From positions 34,176 to 98,175 of the forward strand of contig MWEK01000017.1 in NCBI GenBank assembly GCA_002070955.1: DNA of 64,000 bases. Direction: 5' to 3'. The stretch comes from Planctomycetes bacterium ADurb.Bin069. Its GTDB lineage: Bacteria > Planctomycetota > UBA8108 > UBA8890 > UBA8898. The notes beneath the pieces are model-generated. The model did no database searches and had not been told where the DNA came from. It saw only the letters and a program-made list of their open reading frames with translations. A program made the translations under genes and the position numbers. Shown piece after piece: positions 29,494 through 39,120 of the stretch (position 1 is its first letter; every line of letters begins with the position of its first letter).

Positions 29494-32052
29494 TCACTTC
29501 GCGTTGCCCTCGCGCGTGCCGGGAAGACGCGCGCCGGCACGGAGCGCGCGCCAGCGCGCGCGCGCCTCCTCGGGCGCATACGCCCGCCACACGAAATCCG
29601 CCCTCAGCATCGCCGCCCCCCACGCCGCAAGCTCGCGCGCCCGGTGCGCGATAGAGAAGGGGGCCTCGCCGATGGTCACCGACCGGCAGCGCCGGTTCAG
29701 GGCGCGCACGCGCTCCCCGGACTCGGAGACGAGGGCCATCTCCGTGAAATCACAGCGGCCCGCCCCCGGACAATCGCCGCGCAGACTCGCCCGCGCGCAC
29801 GTCTCCGATATGAAAAGCGGCGCGTCGTGGTACGCGAGCACCGCCGCCCGATCCCGCAGCTCGGCCAGCAGCGAGCGCATGTTGGCGAGACTGTCCTCGG
29901 GAGCCAGCGTCACGCGCCGCATGCCCATGGCGAAGAGCTCGGCCGCGGCCATGCGGTTGACCGTATAGAGCGGCCAGTCGGCGGTGCACTCCAGCGCTTC
30001 CCCGCCCGCCGCGGACTCCAGCAGCCTCAGGCCGCCGATGTTCGCCGCTTCCCAGCGCGTCCACCCATCGCGCCGCAGGACGGCGATCGCGCCGCGCAGA
30101 TCCGCCTCCTCCCAGGCGCGCGCGATGGCCGGCAGCGCCAAGCGAATGCGGCCGCGAAGACGCGCCGCGACGGGGCCGTCGAGCCAGGCCCGCAGGGCTT
30201 CGAGCGGCTCGGCGCCGATGTCGATGATGAGCTCCGAGGCCGCCTCCCAATCCTCGGACTCGAAGGCTTCGCAGTGCGCGAGCCGATCGGTCTTGAAGAT
30301 CCAGGCCGGGGCCGCCGGGACGGCGGGCGGCGCGAAGACGCGGCACACTTCCCGGGTGATCGCCTCGACGCGGTCCGCGCGGGCCGCGCGCACGCGCGCG
30401 CCCAGTTCCGCCATGAGATCCCGCCTGAAGGCGTTGAGCGCCGACACGGGCACGAAGAGGCCGTCCGGATTCTCCCATTCGAATCGGCCGAGTTTGAACT
30501 CCGTCGCGCCCAGCTTTTCGAACACGGCCCGCGCCGCGGCCGCGAGCCCCGCGGCCTTGCGCGCGGGCGCCAGCGGGCGCGGCGCCGAAAGCCGCGCGCA
30601 GACCTTCTTCGCCGCGGGGTCACGCTCCGCCGCGGGGTCACGCTCCGCCGCGGGGTCGCGCTCCGCCGCGGGGTCGCGCTCCACGGCGGGCGGGAATGCC
30701 GCCGCTTCGCCGCGCAGGCCGTCCGGCGCGACTCGCACCGACACGTCCGCCGCCAGACGAACCTTGTATTCGCCGGGCCGCGGCCGCTGGAAAGCATACG
30801 AGCGCTTGGTCCGCTGCGAGGAAGCTTGGTAAACGGGCGCGCCCGCGGGGATCGGGGGAGCGTCGCGGGGCAGGGCCACGGCGACGCGCGCGCCCGCCGG
30901 CGCCTCGAACGCCATGCGTCCGGCGCCGCGGGCGCCCAGCACGCGCAGCGCCTTCACCGGAAAGCCGTACGGCTTCTCCCGTCCCGGCAGGTCGATCTGG
31001 ATGCCGTCGTGGCGCTCGATCGCCGCCGCCGTGGTGAAGCACAGCCACGCGCCACCGCGCCCGGTGCGCCGCGGCTCTTCCGCCGTTCCGATGGGATCGC
31101 CGCGATGGCCCACGGTGGCGCGGTCGGTCACATCCCGGGCTCCGCGCCCGTCGAGATACAACGACGTCCACGGCCGGCTGAACACGGTCCTGACATCGGC
31201 GGCCGCCTCCTCCAGTCCGCCCGCGCCGCGCCCGCCGTCCAGCGCCGCGCGATACAGGCTCGTCGCCGCCGCGACGTAGAGCGCGCTCTTCATGCGGCCC
31301 TCGATCTTCAGGCAGGCGACGCCGGCGCTCTTGAGCGCTTGAACCCGGGCGGGAAGGGCCAGATCCTTCATGGAGAAGGGCAGGGCGCCGCGCTCCTCGC
31401 CGCCGGCGGTGAAACGCTCCCGGCACGGATAGGTGCACTCGCCGCGATTCCCGCTTCGATTCCGAAGCAGCGCCGAATAGAGACACAGTCCGCTCCAGGA
31501 GTAGCACAGGGCGCCGTGGACGAAGACCTCGATCTCGACGGGCGCCGCGGCGGCGATGGCGCGGATCTCCTCGAGCGTGAGCTCGCGGGCCAGCGTCACG
31601 CGCGTGAAGCCGAGGGCTCCCAGCGCCTCGGCGCCGGCCAGGTTGTGGACCGCGAGCTGCGTGCTGCCGTGGAGCTCGAGCCGGGGAAACCGCGTCCGAA
31701 CGATGCGCGCGACCCCCAGATCCTGCACGATGACCGCATCGATGCCGCGGTCGACCAGCGCCGCGAGCGACTCGATGAGCGGGGCCAGCTCGTGCTGGCG
31801 AAGAATGGTGTTGACCGCGGCGAAGACACGCCGCCGCGGCGACAAGGCATGCGCCCAGGCGGCGAGTTCGCTCAGGGCCTCCAGCGCGAAGTTCGCCGCC
31901 TTGGCCCGCGCCGAGAATCTCGCCAGCCCGAGGTACACGGCATCGGCCCCGTGATGCAGCGCCGCGTACCCCGCATCGGGGTCGCCCGCGGGCGCGAGCA
32001 GTTCCACATCCGGAGCGCCCGCGCGTGTGTCGGCGGCGGTTTGAGCGCGCAT
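29494..32052 (-). CDS. Peptidase U32 family protein (RlhA/YhbU type, with DUF3656-like middle)
   Basis: This 852-residue protein has an N-terminal U32 domain that begins VELLAPAGD. It carries the family signature around VFVHGALCYSWSGLC followed by GECTYPCRERF, which supplies the cysteine cluster that binds an iron-sulfur centre in tRNA or rRNA hydroxylases of this family. A DUF3656-like middle part and a second U32-like half follow (ECTADWPLYTVNR, then further cysteines in GDCPGAGRCDF). A four-fold ERDPAA repeat lies near residue 460. Known relatives modify RNA with prephenate; peptidase activity is historical. A TACCAT lies 17 bases before this start, which supports it over an ATG at 32145. 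Confidence 0.8.
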   Translation of the reverse strand: MRAQTAADTRAGAPDVELLAPAGDPDAGYAALHHGADAVYLGLARFSARAKAANFALEALSELAAWAHALSPRRRVFAAVNTILRQHELAPLIESLAALVDRGIDAVIVQDLGVARIVRTRFPRLELHGSTQLAVHNLAGAEALGALGFTRVTLARELTLEEIRAIAAAAPVEIEVFVHGALCYSWSGLCLYSALLRNRSGNRGECTYPCRERFTAGGEERGALPFSMKDLALPARVQALKSAGVACLKIEGRMKSALYVAAATSLYRAALDGGRGAGGLEEAAADVRTVFSRPWTSLYLDGRGARDVTDRATVGHRGDPIGTAEEPRRTGRGGAWLCFTTAAAIERHDGIQIDLPGREKPYGFPVKALRVLGARGAGRMAFEAPAGARVAVALPRDAPPIPAGAPVYQASSQRTKRSYAFQRPRPGEYKVRLAADVSVRVAPDGLRGEAAAFPPAVERDPAAERDPAAERDPAAERDPAAKKVCARLSAPRPLAPARKAAGLAAAARAVFEKLGATEFKLGRFEWENPDGLFVPVSALNAFRRDLMAELGARVRAARADRVEAITREVCRVFAPPAVPAAPAWIFKTDRLAHCEAFESEDWEAASELIIDIGAEPLEALRAWLDGPVAARLRGRIRLALPAIARAWEEADLRGAIAVLRRDGWTRWEAANIGGLRLLESAAGGEALECTADWPLYTVNRMAAAELFAMGMRRVTLAPEDSLANMRSLLAELRDRAAVLAYHDAPLFISETCARASLRGDCPGAGRCDFTEMALVSESGERVRALNRRCRSVTIGEAPFSIAHRARELAAWGAAMLRADFVWRAYAPEEARARWRALRAGARLPGTREGNAK
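30610..30681. repeat. Four 18-bp tandem repeats inside the U32 gene
   Basis: The unit CGCCGCGGGGTCRCGCTC occurs four times head to tail. It encodes AAERDP in-frame on the minus strand, lengthening a charged linker. Copies one and two have A, and three and four have G, at the single variable base. Confidence 0.9.
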
Positions 32053-32113
32053 AGGTCGCGCCGATGGTACCGCGGGGCGGCGCCGCGCGCCATGCGGAGC
32101 GCCGCCCCGCATC

Positions 32114-32142
32114 TTGACGTCCCGCGCTCCCGGCCCGATACT
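32114..32142 (+). promoter_or_regulatory. Promoter for the EttA gene
   Basis: TTGACG (32114-32119), 17-base spacer, GATACT (32137-32142). The expected start of transcription is near 32149, placing AAAGGAGG just inside a short leader of about 17 bases. Confidence 0.6.
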
Positions 32143-32165
32143 CATTCGTCCAAAGGAGGTCGCCC

Positions 32166-33842
32166 GTGGCCGGCGAATACGTCTTCACCCTGCGCAACTT
32201 GACCAAGCAGTACGACAAGAACATCGTCTTGGATGACATCACCCTCGCGTTCTTCTTCGGCGCCAAGATCGGCGTCATCGGAGGCAACGGCGCGGGCAAG
32301 ACGTCGCTCCTCAAGATCCTGGCGGGCCTGGACAAGGATTTCCTCGGCGAGGCGCAGATCGCCAAGAACGTCAGAATCGGATTCCTGCCCCAGGAGCCGC
32401 GGCTGGACCCCGGCAAGACCGTCCAAGGCAACGTCGAGGAAGGCATCGCCGAGGCCCGCAAGGCCACCGACCGGTACAACGAGATCTGCGACCTCCTGGG
32501 AACGAACCTGTCGCCCGAGCAGTCCGAGAAACTCAGCGGCGAGTTGAGCCGGCTCCAGGATTTCATCGACACCCACGATCTGTGGGAGCTCGACCACCGC
32601 GTCGAGCAGGCCATGGACGCGCTGCGCCTGCCGCCGCCCGACGCGGACGTCGCGGCGCTCTCCGGCGGCGAGCGCCGCCGCGTCGCCCTCTGCCGGCTCC
32701 TCATCTCGAACCCGGACGTCCTGCTCCTCGACGAGCCGACGAACCACCTCGATGCCGAGTCGGTCGCCTGGCTCGAGACCTATCTCACCAAGTTCCCGGG
32801 CACGCTGGTCGTCGTCACCCACGACCGCTACTTCCTCAACAACGTGACCGCGTGGATCCTGGAGCTCGACGGCGGGCGCGCCTACCCCTTCCAGGGCAAT
32901 TACGAGCGCTGGCTGGAGCAGAAACACGCGCTCCTGGCGGTGCGGGACAAGCAGGCTTCGTCGCGGGGCAAGCTCCTGGCCCGGGAGCTCGAGTGGGTCA
33001 GGATGAATCCCTCGGGCAGGCAGGCGAAGAGCAAGGCGCGCCTGAAGCGCTACGAGGAGCTGGCCTCGCAGGAGGTCGACACGCGGGAGGACTCCCTCGA
33101 GATCCAGATCCCGCCCGGCCCGAGGCTCGGCGATGTGGTCGTGCGCGCCGAGAACGTCGCGAAGGCCTTCGGGGACCGCCTCCTCATGGAGGATGTCAAC
33201 TTCGATCTGCCGCGCGGCGGCATCGTCGGCGTCATCGGCGCCAACGGCGCCGGCAAGACCACGCTCTTCCGCATGATCATCGGGCAGGAGGCGCCGACCT
33301 CCGGCGTCCTGCGGGTCGGAAGCTCGGTCGTCATCTCCTACGTGGACCAGTCGCGCGACGCCCTCGACCCCGAGCGCACGGTGTACGAGGAGATCTCCGG
33401 AGGCAAGGATATCCTCGACCTCGGCGGCCGCGACATGAACGCCCGCGCCTACTGCGCCCGGTTCAACTTCCGCGGCACGGACCAGCAGAAGCCGGTGGGC
33501 AAGCTCTCGGGAGGCGAGCGCAACCGGGTCCATCTCGCCAAGCTCCTCAAGAGCGGCGGCAACCTGCTCCTCCTCGACGAGCCCAGCAACGACCTCGATG
33601 TCGCCACGCTCAGGGCGCTGGAGGAAGGCATCCAGAACTTCGGCGGCTGCGCCGTCGTCATCAGCCACGACCGCTGGTTCCTGGACCGCATCGCCACCCA
33701 CATCCTGGCTTTCGAGGGCGAGAGCCGGGTCGCCTGGTTCGAAGGCAACTACGAGGCCTACCACGCCCACCGGCGCAGGCTGCTCGGCGAGGACGCCGAC
33801 CGTCCGACGAGGATCAAGTTCAAGCCCGTCGCGCCGCGGTAG
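32166..33842 (+). CDS. ettA: Energy-dependent translational throttle protein EttA
   Basis: This 558-residue ABC-F protein has two ATPase modules and no membrane segments. Walker A motifs are GGNGAGKT (residues 39-46) and GANGAGKTT. Signatures are [12 protein letters not shown] and [12 protein letters not shown], with Walker [17 protein letters not shown] and [16 protein letters not shown]. Length and motif order match EttA rather than other ABC-F members. EttA binds the ribosomal E site and gates entry to elongation according to ATP/ADP. GTG start with AAAGGAGG eight bases upstream. Confidence 0.92.
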   Translation: MAGEYVFTLRNLTKQYDKNIVLDDITLAFFFGAKIGVIGGNGAGKTSLLKILAGLDKDFLGEAQIAKNVRIGFLPQEPRLDPGKTVQGNVEEGIAEARKATDRYNEICDLLGTNLSPEQSEKLSGELSRLQDFIDTHDLWELDHRVEQAMDALRLPPPDADVAALSGGERRRVALCRLLISNPDVLLLDEPTNHLDAESVAWLETYLTKFPGTLVVVTHDRYFLNNVTAWILELDGGRAYPFQGNYERWLEQKHALLAVRDKQASSRGKLLARELEWVRMNPSGRQAKSKARLKRYEELASQEVDTREDSLEIQIPPGPRLGDVVVRAENVAKAFGDRLLMEDVNFDLPRGGIVGVIGANGAGKTTLFRMIIGQEAPTSGVLRVGSSVVISYVDQSRDALDPERTVYEEISGGKDILDLGGRDMNARAYCARFNFRGTDQQKPVGKLSGGERNRVHLAKLLKSGGNLLLLDEPSNDLDVATLRALEEGIQNFGGCAVVISHDRWFLDRIATHILAFEGESRVAWFEGNYEAYHAHRRRLLGEDADRPTRIKFKPVAPR

Positions 33843-33867
33843 CCCGCGGACCCAGGCAAGAAGCGGA

Positions 33868-35541
33868 TCACACCGCCGTTTCGCGCAACGTCCGCGCCGC
33901 CTCCTCCTCGCGCCGGGCCGGCGGCCAACCCAGGGCTTCGCCCGCCGCCGCCGCCAGCTCGGCGAGGGCTTCGGGCCGCGCATCGCCCAGCAGCGCGATG
34001 ACGCTCCGGCGGCACACCAGGTCGGAGAGGCGTTCGACCTGCTCGCCGGCCGCGATCCATCGGATTTCCGCATCCGTGTAGGTGGGAAGCGATGCGAGCG
34101 GCCGCTCCCCGCGCGCCTCGGGCCAGGCGCAGTACTCCTCCGCCCGCGCGCCGTAGCGCGCCAGCAGAACCTCGACGCGCGCGGGGCTCATCCCCCGCGC
34201 CGCCGCGGTCCGCTCGATCCACCGCCCCTTCTCCTCGGCGCCGGCCGGAAACCCTCGGCCCCCGCCGATCGGCATGTCCTCCGTCGTCCCTCTCCGCGCG
34301 GCGCCCAGGAGCGGGAGCACCCGATCCGCCGTCTGCTCCGCGAAAGCGCGGAACGTGGTCCACTTGCCGCCGATCAGGCTCACCACGGGAAACGGGCGCC
34401 CCGTGTCGGGCTCGGCGAACTCGAGGCTGTGGCCGCGGCTGATCCTGCCGGTCGTTCGCTCGGCGCCGGCCGGCAGCGGCCGCACGCCGCAGAACCTGCG
34501 GACGATCTGCTCGCGAGCCACCCGGATGCCGGGGAACACCCCGGCGAGCGACTCGCGGATATAGCGCTCTTCCTCCGCATCGCAGGCGGCGGTCTCAGGA
34601 TCGTCGACGCGGATGTCCGTCGAGCCCATGATCACCTTGCCCATGAAGGTGAAAGCGATGCACACGCGGCCGTCCCTGTGCTCGTAGTACACCATGCGAT
34701 CGCCGATCGCCGCGTGCAGCTCCGCGCTGTCCACCACCAGGTGCGATCCCTTGGTCCCGCCGATCAGATGGGTTGACAGGCCGAGCCGGGCGTTCGCGGC
34801 ATCGACCCACGCTCCCGCGGCGTTGACGACGACGCGCGGCGCCACCGCGCACGCCGTTCCGCTGATGCCGTCGCGCACGACCAGCGCGCCGCCGCGGACT
34901 TCCTCCGCCGTGGCGTAGTTCAGGGCGCGCGATTGCGGGTTGAGCGCCCGGGCATCCCGGATGAGTTCGAGGCAGAGCCGCTCGGCCTGCGTTATGGACG
35001 CATCCCAATAGGTGGCCGCCGCCACGATGCCGGGATTGAGCCGCGGCAGGGCCCGCAGCGCGGCCCCCCTCAGGTTGAAGAAGTGCCGCGGGGTGCGGCG
35101 CCGGGCGCGCGTGACGAAGTCGTAGAAGGCGAGGCCGCCCTTGACGATCAGGGCGCCCCGGCCGCCGGGCCGGACGGGAAGCCCGAGAAAAACCAGCGGC
35201 GACCGCACGATGCCGTCCAGCCAGCCGAAGATCGGAATCGTGGTTCTGAGGGGCGCCACGTAATGGGGCGCGTTGGCCAGCAGGCGGTTGCGCTCCCGCA
35301 GGGATTCGCGCACCAGGCCGAACTCGCCGTTCTCCAGATACCTGAGCCCGCCGTGGATCATGCGCGAGGAATTGGAGGTCGCGCCGGCGGCGAAATCGGA
35401 CTTGTCCAGCAGGAGGCAGTCGACGCCGTGCAGGGCCAGCTCGCGAAAAAGTCCGATGCCGTTGATGCCGCCGCCGAGAATGACGACGGGGAACGATCCC
35501 CGCGCCGCGATGGCCTGGAACTCCGCCTCCCGTCGATTCAT
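33868..35541 (-). CDS. glpD: FAD-dependent glycerol-3-phosphate dehydrogenase
   Basis: This 557-residue protein has the FAD-binding motif ILGGGINGIGLFRE near the N-terminus, then LLLDKSDFAAGATSNSS and MIHGGLRYLENGEF, which are typical of GlpD/GlpA. Later it has VVNAAGAWVD, VSLIGGKWTTFR and a C-terminal helical domain. It oxidises glycerol-3-phosphate to dihydroxyacetone phosphate at the inner membrane and passes electrons to quinone. No glycerol kinase or transporter is next to it. The start has GGGAGG seven bases upstream. Confidence 0.9.
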   Translation of the reverse strand: MNRREAEFQAIAARGSFPVVILGGGINGIGLFRELALHGVDCLLLDKSDFAAGATSNSSRMIHGGLRYLENGEFGLVRESLRERNRLLANAPHYVAPLRTTIPIFGWLDGIVRSPLVFLGLPVRPGGRGALIVKGGLAFYDFVTRARRRTPRHFFNLRGAALRALPRLNPGIVAAATYWDASITQAERLCLELIRDARALNPQSRALNYATAEEVRGGALVVRDGISGTACAVAPRVVVNAAGAWVDAANARLGLSTHLIGGTKGSHLVVDSAELHAAIGDRMVYYEHRDGRVCIAFTFMGKVIMGSTDIRVDDPETAACDAEEERYIRESLAGVFPGIRVAREQIVRRFCGVRPLPAGAERTTGRISRGHSLEFAEPDTGRPFPVVSLIGGKWTTFRAFAEQTADRVLPLLGAARRGTTEDMPIGGGRGFPAGAEEKGRWIERTAAARGMSPARVEVLLARYGARAEEYCAWPEARGERPLASLPTYTDAEIRWIAAGEQVERLSDLVCRRSVIALLGDARPEALAELAAAAGEALGWPPARREEEAARTLRETAV

Positions 35542-35597
35542 GCGCGCGCCTCCCGCCGGGCATGCCCGCCACGCCCCGGCGCCGCGGCCCCCCATTC

Positions 35598-35626
35598 ATA
35601 ATACGTGACGGAACGGCGCGGGCCAA
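35598..35626 (-). promoter_or_regulatory. Promoter for glpD
   Basis: Minus strand TTGGCC (35626-35621), 17-base spacer, TATTAT (35603-35598), about 57 bases before the ATG at 35541. The -10 is among the most AT-rich in the window. Confidence 0.6.
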
Positions 35627-35639
35627 GACGGCCGCGCTC

Positions 35640-35667
35640 TTGAACCGAAGGCTCTGTCGCCGATAAT
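35640..35667 (+). promoter_or_regulatory. Promoter for the glycine-repeat protein and sugar kinase
   Basis: TTGAAC (35640-35645), 16-base spacer, GATAAT (35662-35667), with transcription expected near 35674 and the ATG at 35716. It is back to back with the glpD promoter. Confidence 0.55.
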
Positions 35668-35715
35668 TTGAACGGGGCGCGCCGGCGCCATCGGGAAAGG
35701 ATCGCCGAAGAACCC

Positions 35716-36267
35716 ATGGACTACAGATCGAAACGCAGATGTTTGGGCCTTCCCCTGATACACATCGCCCGGGGGCGGGTCGAGGACGGGAGCTTCCGCC
35801 GCGGCGTCGCCAAGGGCTGGATCGCCGTGGGGGATATCGCCTTCGGCCCGCTCTTCGCCCTGGGCGGCATCGCCGTCGGGGGCCTAGCCATCGGGGGCTT
35901 CGGGGCCGGCGTGTTCGCGCTGGGCGGCATCGCCTTCGGCGGCCTCGCCTTCGGGGGCGAGGCGACCGGCATCGGCGCCGCCGGCGGCCTCGCCGTAGGG
36001 CTGTACTTCGCCGCCGGCGGGCTTGCGATCGCCTGGCACGTCGCCGCGGGCGGGCTCGCGGTCGCCGCGCACGCCAACGATGCGGAGGCCGCGCGCTTCT
36101 TCTCCGCCGAGAACCTGGCGGCGCTGGTCGCCACCGGCGCGCGCCACGCCCTGCCGTTCCTCCTCATTCCCGTACTTCTCGTGTTCCAGGCCCTCGTGCG
36201 CAGGAGCATCGCGCCGGAGGAACCGAACGTGCCCGACGGCGCGGGAGACCCGCGAAAACGCCTATGA
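35716..36267 (+). CDS. Glycine-rich repeat protein of unknown function
   Basis: This is a 183-residue protein. After a short basic start and LIHIARGRVEDGSFRRGVA, about 80 residues consist of pentapeptide-like repeats of the form (I/L/F)-A-(V/I/F)-G-G, such as GGIAVGGLAIGGFGAG. These could form a membrane-embedded or beta-solenoid-like structure. A ~20-residue hydrophobic helix near residues 148-165 (ALPFLLIPVLLVFQAL) precedes a charged tail. I know of similar GIAxG repeat proteins in other bacteria but no function. Its stop overlaps the start of the next gene (ATGA), so the two are translationally coupled. An upstream TTG at 35668 is rejected because it coincides with the -10 box. Confidence 0.7.
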   Translation: MDYRSKRRCLGLPLIHIARGRVEDGSFRRGVAKGWIAVGDIAFGPLFALGGIAVGGLAIGGFGAGVFALGGIAFGGLAFGGEATGIGAAGGLAVGLYFAAGGLAIAWHVAAGGLAVAAHANDAEAARFFSAENLAALVATGARHALPFLLIPVLLVFQALVRRSIAPEEPNVPDGAGDPRKRL

Positions 36268-37268
36268 TCATCCAGAGCAGAGCGCCCAACAGGATCCTCG
36301 ATTTCGGCGGCTGGACCGACACGCATTTCGCCCAACGCGGCCACGTGCTCAACGTCGCGGTGAGCCTGTTCGCGAACGTGACGATCAAGACCGTCGCGCG
36401 GCCCGGCATCGCCATAAACGTCCAGGACTACGGCGAACGCCTCTACATCGAGAACGCGGCCGCCGTGGGCTACGACAGCCACCACGATCTCCTCAAGGCC
36501 GCGATCAAGATCATGGGCGTAGGCGGCGGCCTGGAGGTCATGATCAGCGCCGACGTGCCGCCCGGCTGCGGCACCGGGAGCTCCGCGGCGATCTCCGTGG
36601 CGCTCATCAACGCCCTCGGCATCGCCAGCGGCGAGTTTCTATCGGCACACGAGATCGCCCGCCTCGCCCACCGCATCGAGACCGACGAACTGGGCTGCGA
36701 GTGCGGCATTCAAGACCAATACGCCGCGGCCTACGGCGGCGTCAACTTCATCGACATGCCCGCCTACCCCATGGTCCACGTGTCGCCCGTGCCTTTGTCC
36801 GGCGCGATGCTCGCCGGCCTCGAAACGCAGATCCTGCTGGTCTACGAGGGCAAGGGCCATCTCTCCAGCGACGTGCACCGCAAAGTCATCGAAAGCGTCA
36901 AGGACCCCGACAGCCCGGCCGCCGCGGCCCTCGAGAAGCTCAAAACGACGGCCCTTGCGGCCCGCCGGGCGCTCCTGAGCGGCGACCACGATCTTCTGGC
37001 CGCGACCATGGAGCACAACAACGCGCTCCAAAAGAGCCTGCACCCCGGGATCACGACGCCGCGCCTGGAACGGATCGAGGCCCTCGGCAAGGAGCGCGGC
37101 GCCCGCGCCGCCATGATCAACGGCGCCGGCGGCGGCGGGAGCATCTGTCTTCTGTGCGAGCCGGGGCGGACGATCGAAGCGGCGGCCGCGCTGCGGGCGG
37201 AAGGCTTCCGGATTCTGCCGTTCTCGATCTGCCCGCGGCCGGCGGAAGCATGGGTGGCGCGGCCGTGA
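36264..37268 (+). CDS. GHMP-family sugar kinase (heptose- or galactokinase-like)
   Basis: This 334-residue cytoplasmic kinase opens with RAPNRILDFGGWTDTHF, which is the substrate-binding start of the GHMP group. The ATP loop PPGCGTGSSAA is near residues 98-108 and the C-terminal motif GAGGGGSICLL is near residue 288. The closest known types are D-glycero-D-manno-heptose 7-phosphate kinase (HddA) and L-arabinokinase- or fucokinase-like enzymes. The exact sugar cannot be told. No other heptose genes are adjacent. Its start codon overlaps the stop of the glycine-repeat gene. Confidence 0.85.
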   Translation: MIIQSRAPNRILDFGGWTDTHFAQRGHVLNVAVSLFANVTIKTVARPGIAINVQDYGERLYIENAAAVGYDSHHDLLKAAIKIMGVGGGLEVMISADVPPGCGTGSSAAISVALINALGIASGEFLSAHEIARLAHRIETDELGCECGIQDQYAAAYGGVNFIDMPAYPMVHVSPVPLSGAMLAGLETQILLVYEGKGHLSSDVHRKVIESVKDPDSPAAAALEKLKTTALAARRALLSGDHDLLAATMEHNNALQKSLHPGITTPRLERIEALGKERGARAAMINGAGGGGSICLLCEPGRTIEAAAALRAEGFRILPFSICPRPAEAWVARP

Positions 37269-37293
37269 CGCGGCTCCGCCTCCGGTCGCGCCG

Positions 37294-38676
37294 CTAGCGC
37301 CCGCACCCCTTCAGCGCGCCGACGAGGTCTTCGACCACGCGTTTGACATCCTCGTCGCGCGCCGCCAGCTTCTCGACCTTGCGGATGCCGTAGTGCACGG
37401 TCGTGTGGTCGCGGCCGCCGAAGTGGGCGCCGATCTCCTCCAGTGAGTTCTGCGTGCACACGCGCGCGAGGTACATGCACAGGTGGCGCGGATAAACGAC
37501 CGACTTGGTCTGCTTGCGCGACTGGATCTCCGTGGCGCGGATCCCGAACCGGTCGGCCACGATGCGCAGCACATCGGCCAGCCCCGGACCGGTCCCGCTA
37601 CGTTCCGGCATCAGATCGGCGAGCGCCTCGTGCAGGAGATCCGTGTCGACCTCGCGCCCGCCGAGGCGGGCCAGATAGATCACGCGGTTGACCGCCCCCT
37701 CCAGCTCGCGCACGTTCTCCTTGACGTGCTCGGCGATGTAGTGCGCCGCCGTGTCGCCCAGTTCCACGCCGCGCATCCTGGCCTTCTTCTTCACGATGGC
37801 GATGCGGGTCTCCAGGGGCGGCGCGTCGAGCCTGATCACCAGGCCCCACTTGAAGCGCGACACGAGCCGCTCCTCGAGGTCGGAGATGTTCTTGGGGTGG
37901 CGGTCGCTGGAGAGGATGATCTGCTTCTGCTGGTTGTACAGGGTGTTGAAGGTGTGGAAGAACTCCTCCTGCGTGCGATCCTTCTCCGCGAGAAAATGCA
38001 CATCGTCGATGGCGAGCACATCGACATGGCGGTAGCGATACCGGAACGACTCCAGGCTGCCGCTCTCGATGGCGTTGATGAAGTGATTCGTGAAGTCCTC
38101 GCAGGACAGGTAGACCACCTTCTGGCGCCTGGCCTGCAGGAGGTGGCACAGCGCCTGCAGGAGGTGCGTCTTGCCCAGCCCCGAATTGCCGTGGATGAAA
38201 AGCGGGTTGTAGGTCTCGCCGGGCTGCTCGGCGACCGCCTTGGCGGCCGCATGGCAGAAGCTGTTCGACGGCCCGACGACGAAGTTCTCGAAGGTATAGT
38301 CCGGATTGAGAATCTGCGAAACCGCGGCGACGCCCGCGCCGCCGGCATCCGCCTCCGCCTCGGCGGCGGGAAACTCGTCGCGCTCCTCCGGGCGCCCCGG
38401 CGCCAAGTGCGCGCCCAAAGCCTCGTTCACGGCGAAAACCAGGCGCGGCGTGACGCCGGCGAGCTGCCTGACGGCATTGGCCACGACGGTCTGGTAGCGC
38501 CGCTCGATCCACACCTGGTGAAAGCGATTGGGCACCGCGATGCGGACCTCATCCGGCGGGACGAACTGGAGCGTCAGGGGCCGAAACCACGTCTCGAACT
38601 GCTGCGGCGTGATGTGCGCCGCGATCCCATCGAGAACCGCGGACGACCGCGGATCCACGTCTACCATGGTTGCCAC
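37294..38676 (-). CDS. dnaA: Chromosomal replication initiator protein DnaA
   Basis: This 460-residue protein has all four DnaA domains. They are an N-terminal domain (residues 1-85 with [16 protein letters not shown]), a variable acidic linker, and an AAA+ module with Walker [13 protein letters not shown] (about residues 162-173) and Walker [12 protein letters not shown] helix-turn-helix domain follows with the signature [20 protein letters not shown] at 38676 is chosen because GAGGAG lies eight bases upstream; ATG at 38667 is the alternative. The usual partners dnaN, recF and gyrB are not next to it; a GHMP kinase and a DUF151 nuclease are. Confidence 0.93.
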   Translation of the reverse strand: MATMVDVDPRSSAVLDGIAAHITPQQFETWFRPLTLQFVPPDEVRIAVPNRFHQVWIERRYQTVVANAVRQLAGVTPRLVFAVNEALGAHLAPGRPEERDEFPAAEAEADAGGAGVAAVSQILNPDYTFENFVVGPSNSFCHAAAKAVAEQPGETYNPLFIHGNSGLGKTHLLQALCHLLQARRQKVVYLSCEDFTNHFINAIESGSLESFRYRYRHVDVLAIDDVHFLAEKDRTQEEFFHTFNTLYNQQKQIILSSDRHPKNISDLEERLVSRFKWGLVIRLDAPPLETRIAIVKKKARMRGVELGDTAAHYIAEHVKENVRELEGAVNRVIYLARLGGREVDTDLLHEALADLMPERSGTGPGLADVLRIVADRFGIRATEIQSRKQTKSVVYPRHLCMYLARVCTQNSLEEIGAHFGGRDHTTVHYGIRKVEKLAARDEDVKRVVEDLVGALKGCGR

Positions 38677-39120
38677 TTCGTATCTCCTCGACCGGAGACG
38701 CATCGCGGGCGCCCCCGTGCAACAAAGCCTCTGCGCCCGCCGCGCACATCGCCGGGCCCGCGCGCAAGGAACCGGGACTCTGCCCTCGGACGCGCGGGAT
38801 TCAGAACCCCGTGGCCGGAAGGAACTCCTCGCCTTGCTTCGATGCCCGAACTCGCCAACCGTTGACTGCGCGACGGAAACCGGGGAAATGGTAACGAGGT
38901 CTTCCGCGGCCGTCAAACAAAATCGCCGTTTAAAATCCCGTCACCTTCCATCGCCCCTCCCACGGCACCTTATAGTGTGTTTATAGGTGTGGCGCTTCCG
39001 CGCCGGCCCAACTTCTGGTACCCTGGGCGAGGCCGCCCGCTCGCCGGGGCGCGCAAGCGATCGGCGGAGACCGGCGCCGCGCGCGAGGGTGCGGCATCGA
39101 TTCGAGGAGCGGATTCAGCC
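38677..39120. other. Intergenic region between dnaA and the DUF151 gene
   Basis: These 444 bases hold the dnaA promoter (38888-38916) and a short AT-rich patch around 38,970-38,985 (TTATAGTGTGTTTATAGG). I searched both strands for the DnaA box TTATCCACA and close variants and saw no cluster, so an origin is not supported here. A weak TACCCT-type -10 for the plus-strand gene may lie near 39,018. Confidence 0.5.
38888..38916 (-). promoter_or_regulatory. Promoter for dnaA
   Basis: Minus strand TTGACG (38916-38911), 17-base spacer, TACCAT (38893-38888). This leaves a leader of about 205 bases before the GTG start, long compared with other genes here, so the leader may carry control elements. Confidence 0.6.

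Noticed and set aside
30610..30681. CRISPR-like direct repeats
   Set aside because: The repeats are 18 bases with no spacers and are translated in frame inside a gene.
38930..39000. Possible replication origin near dnaA
   Set aside because: An AT-rich patch is present but there is no cluster of DnaA boxes of known consensus on either strand.
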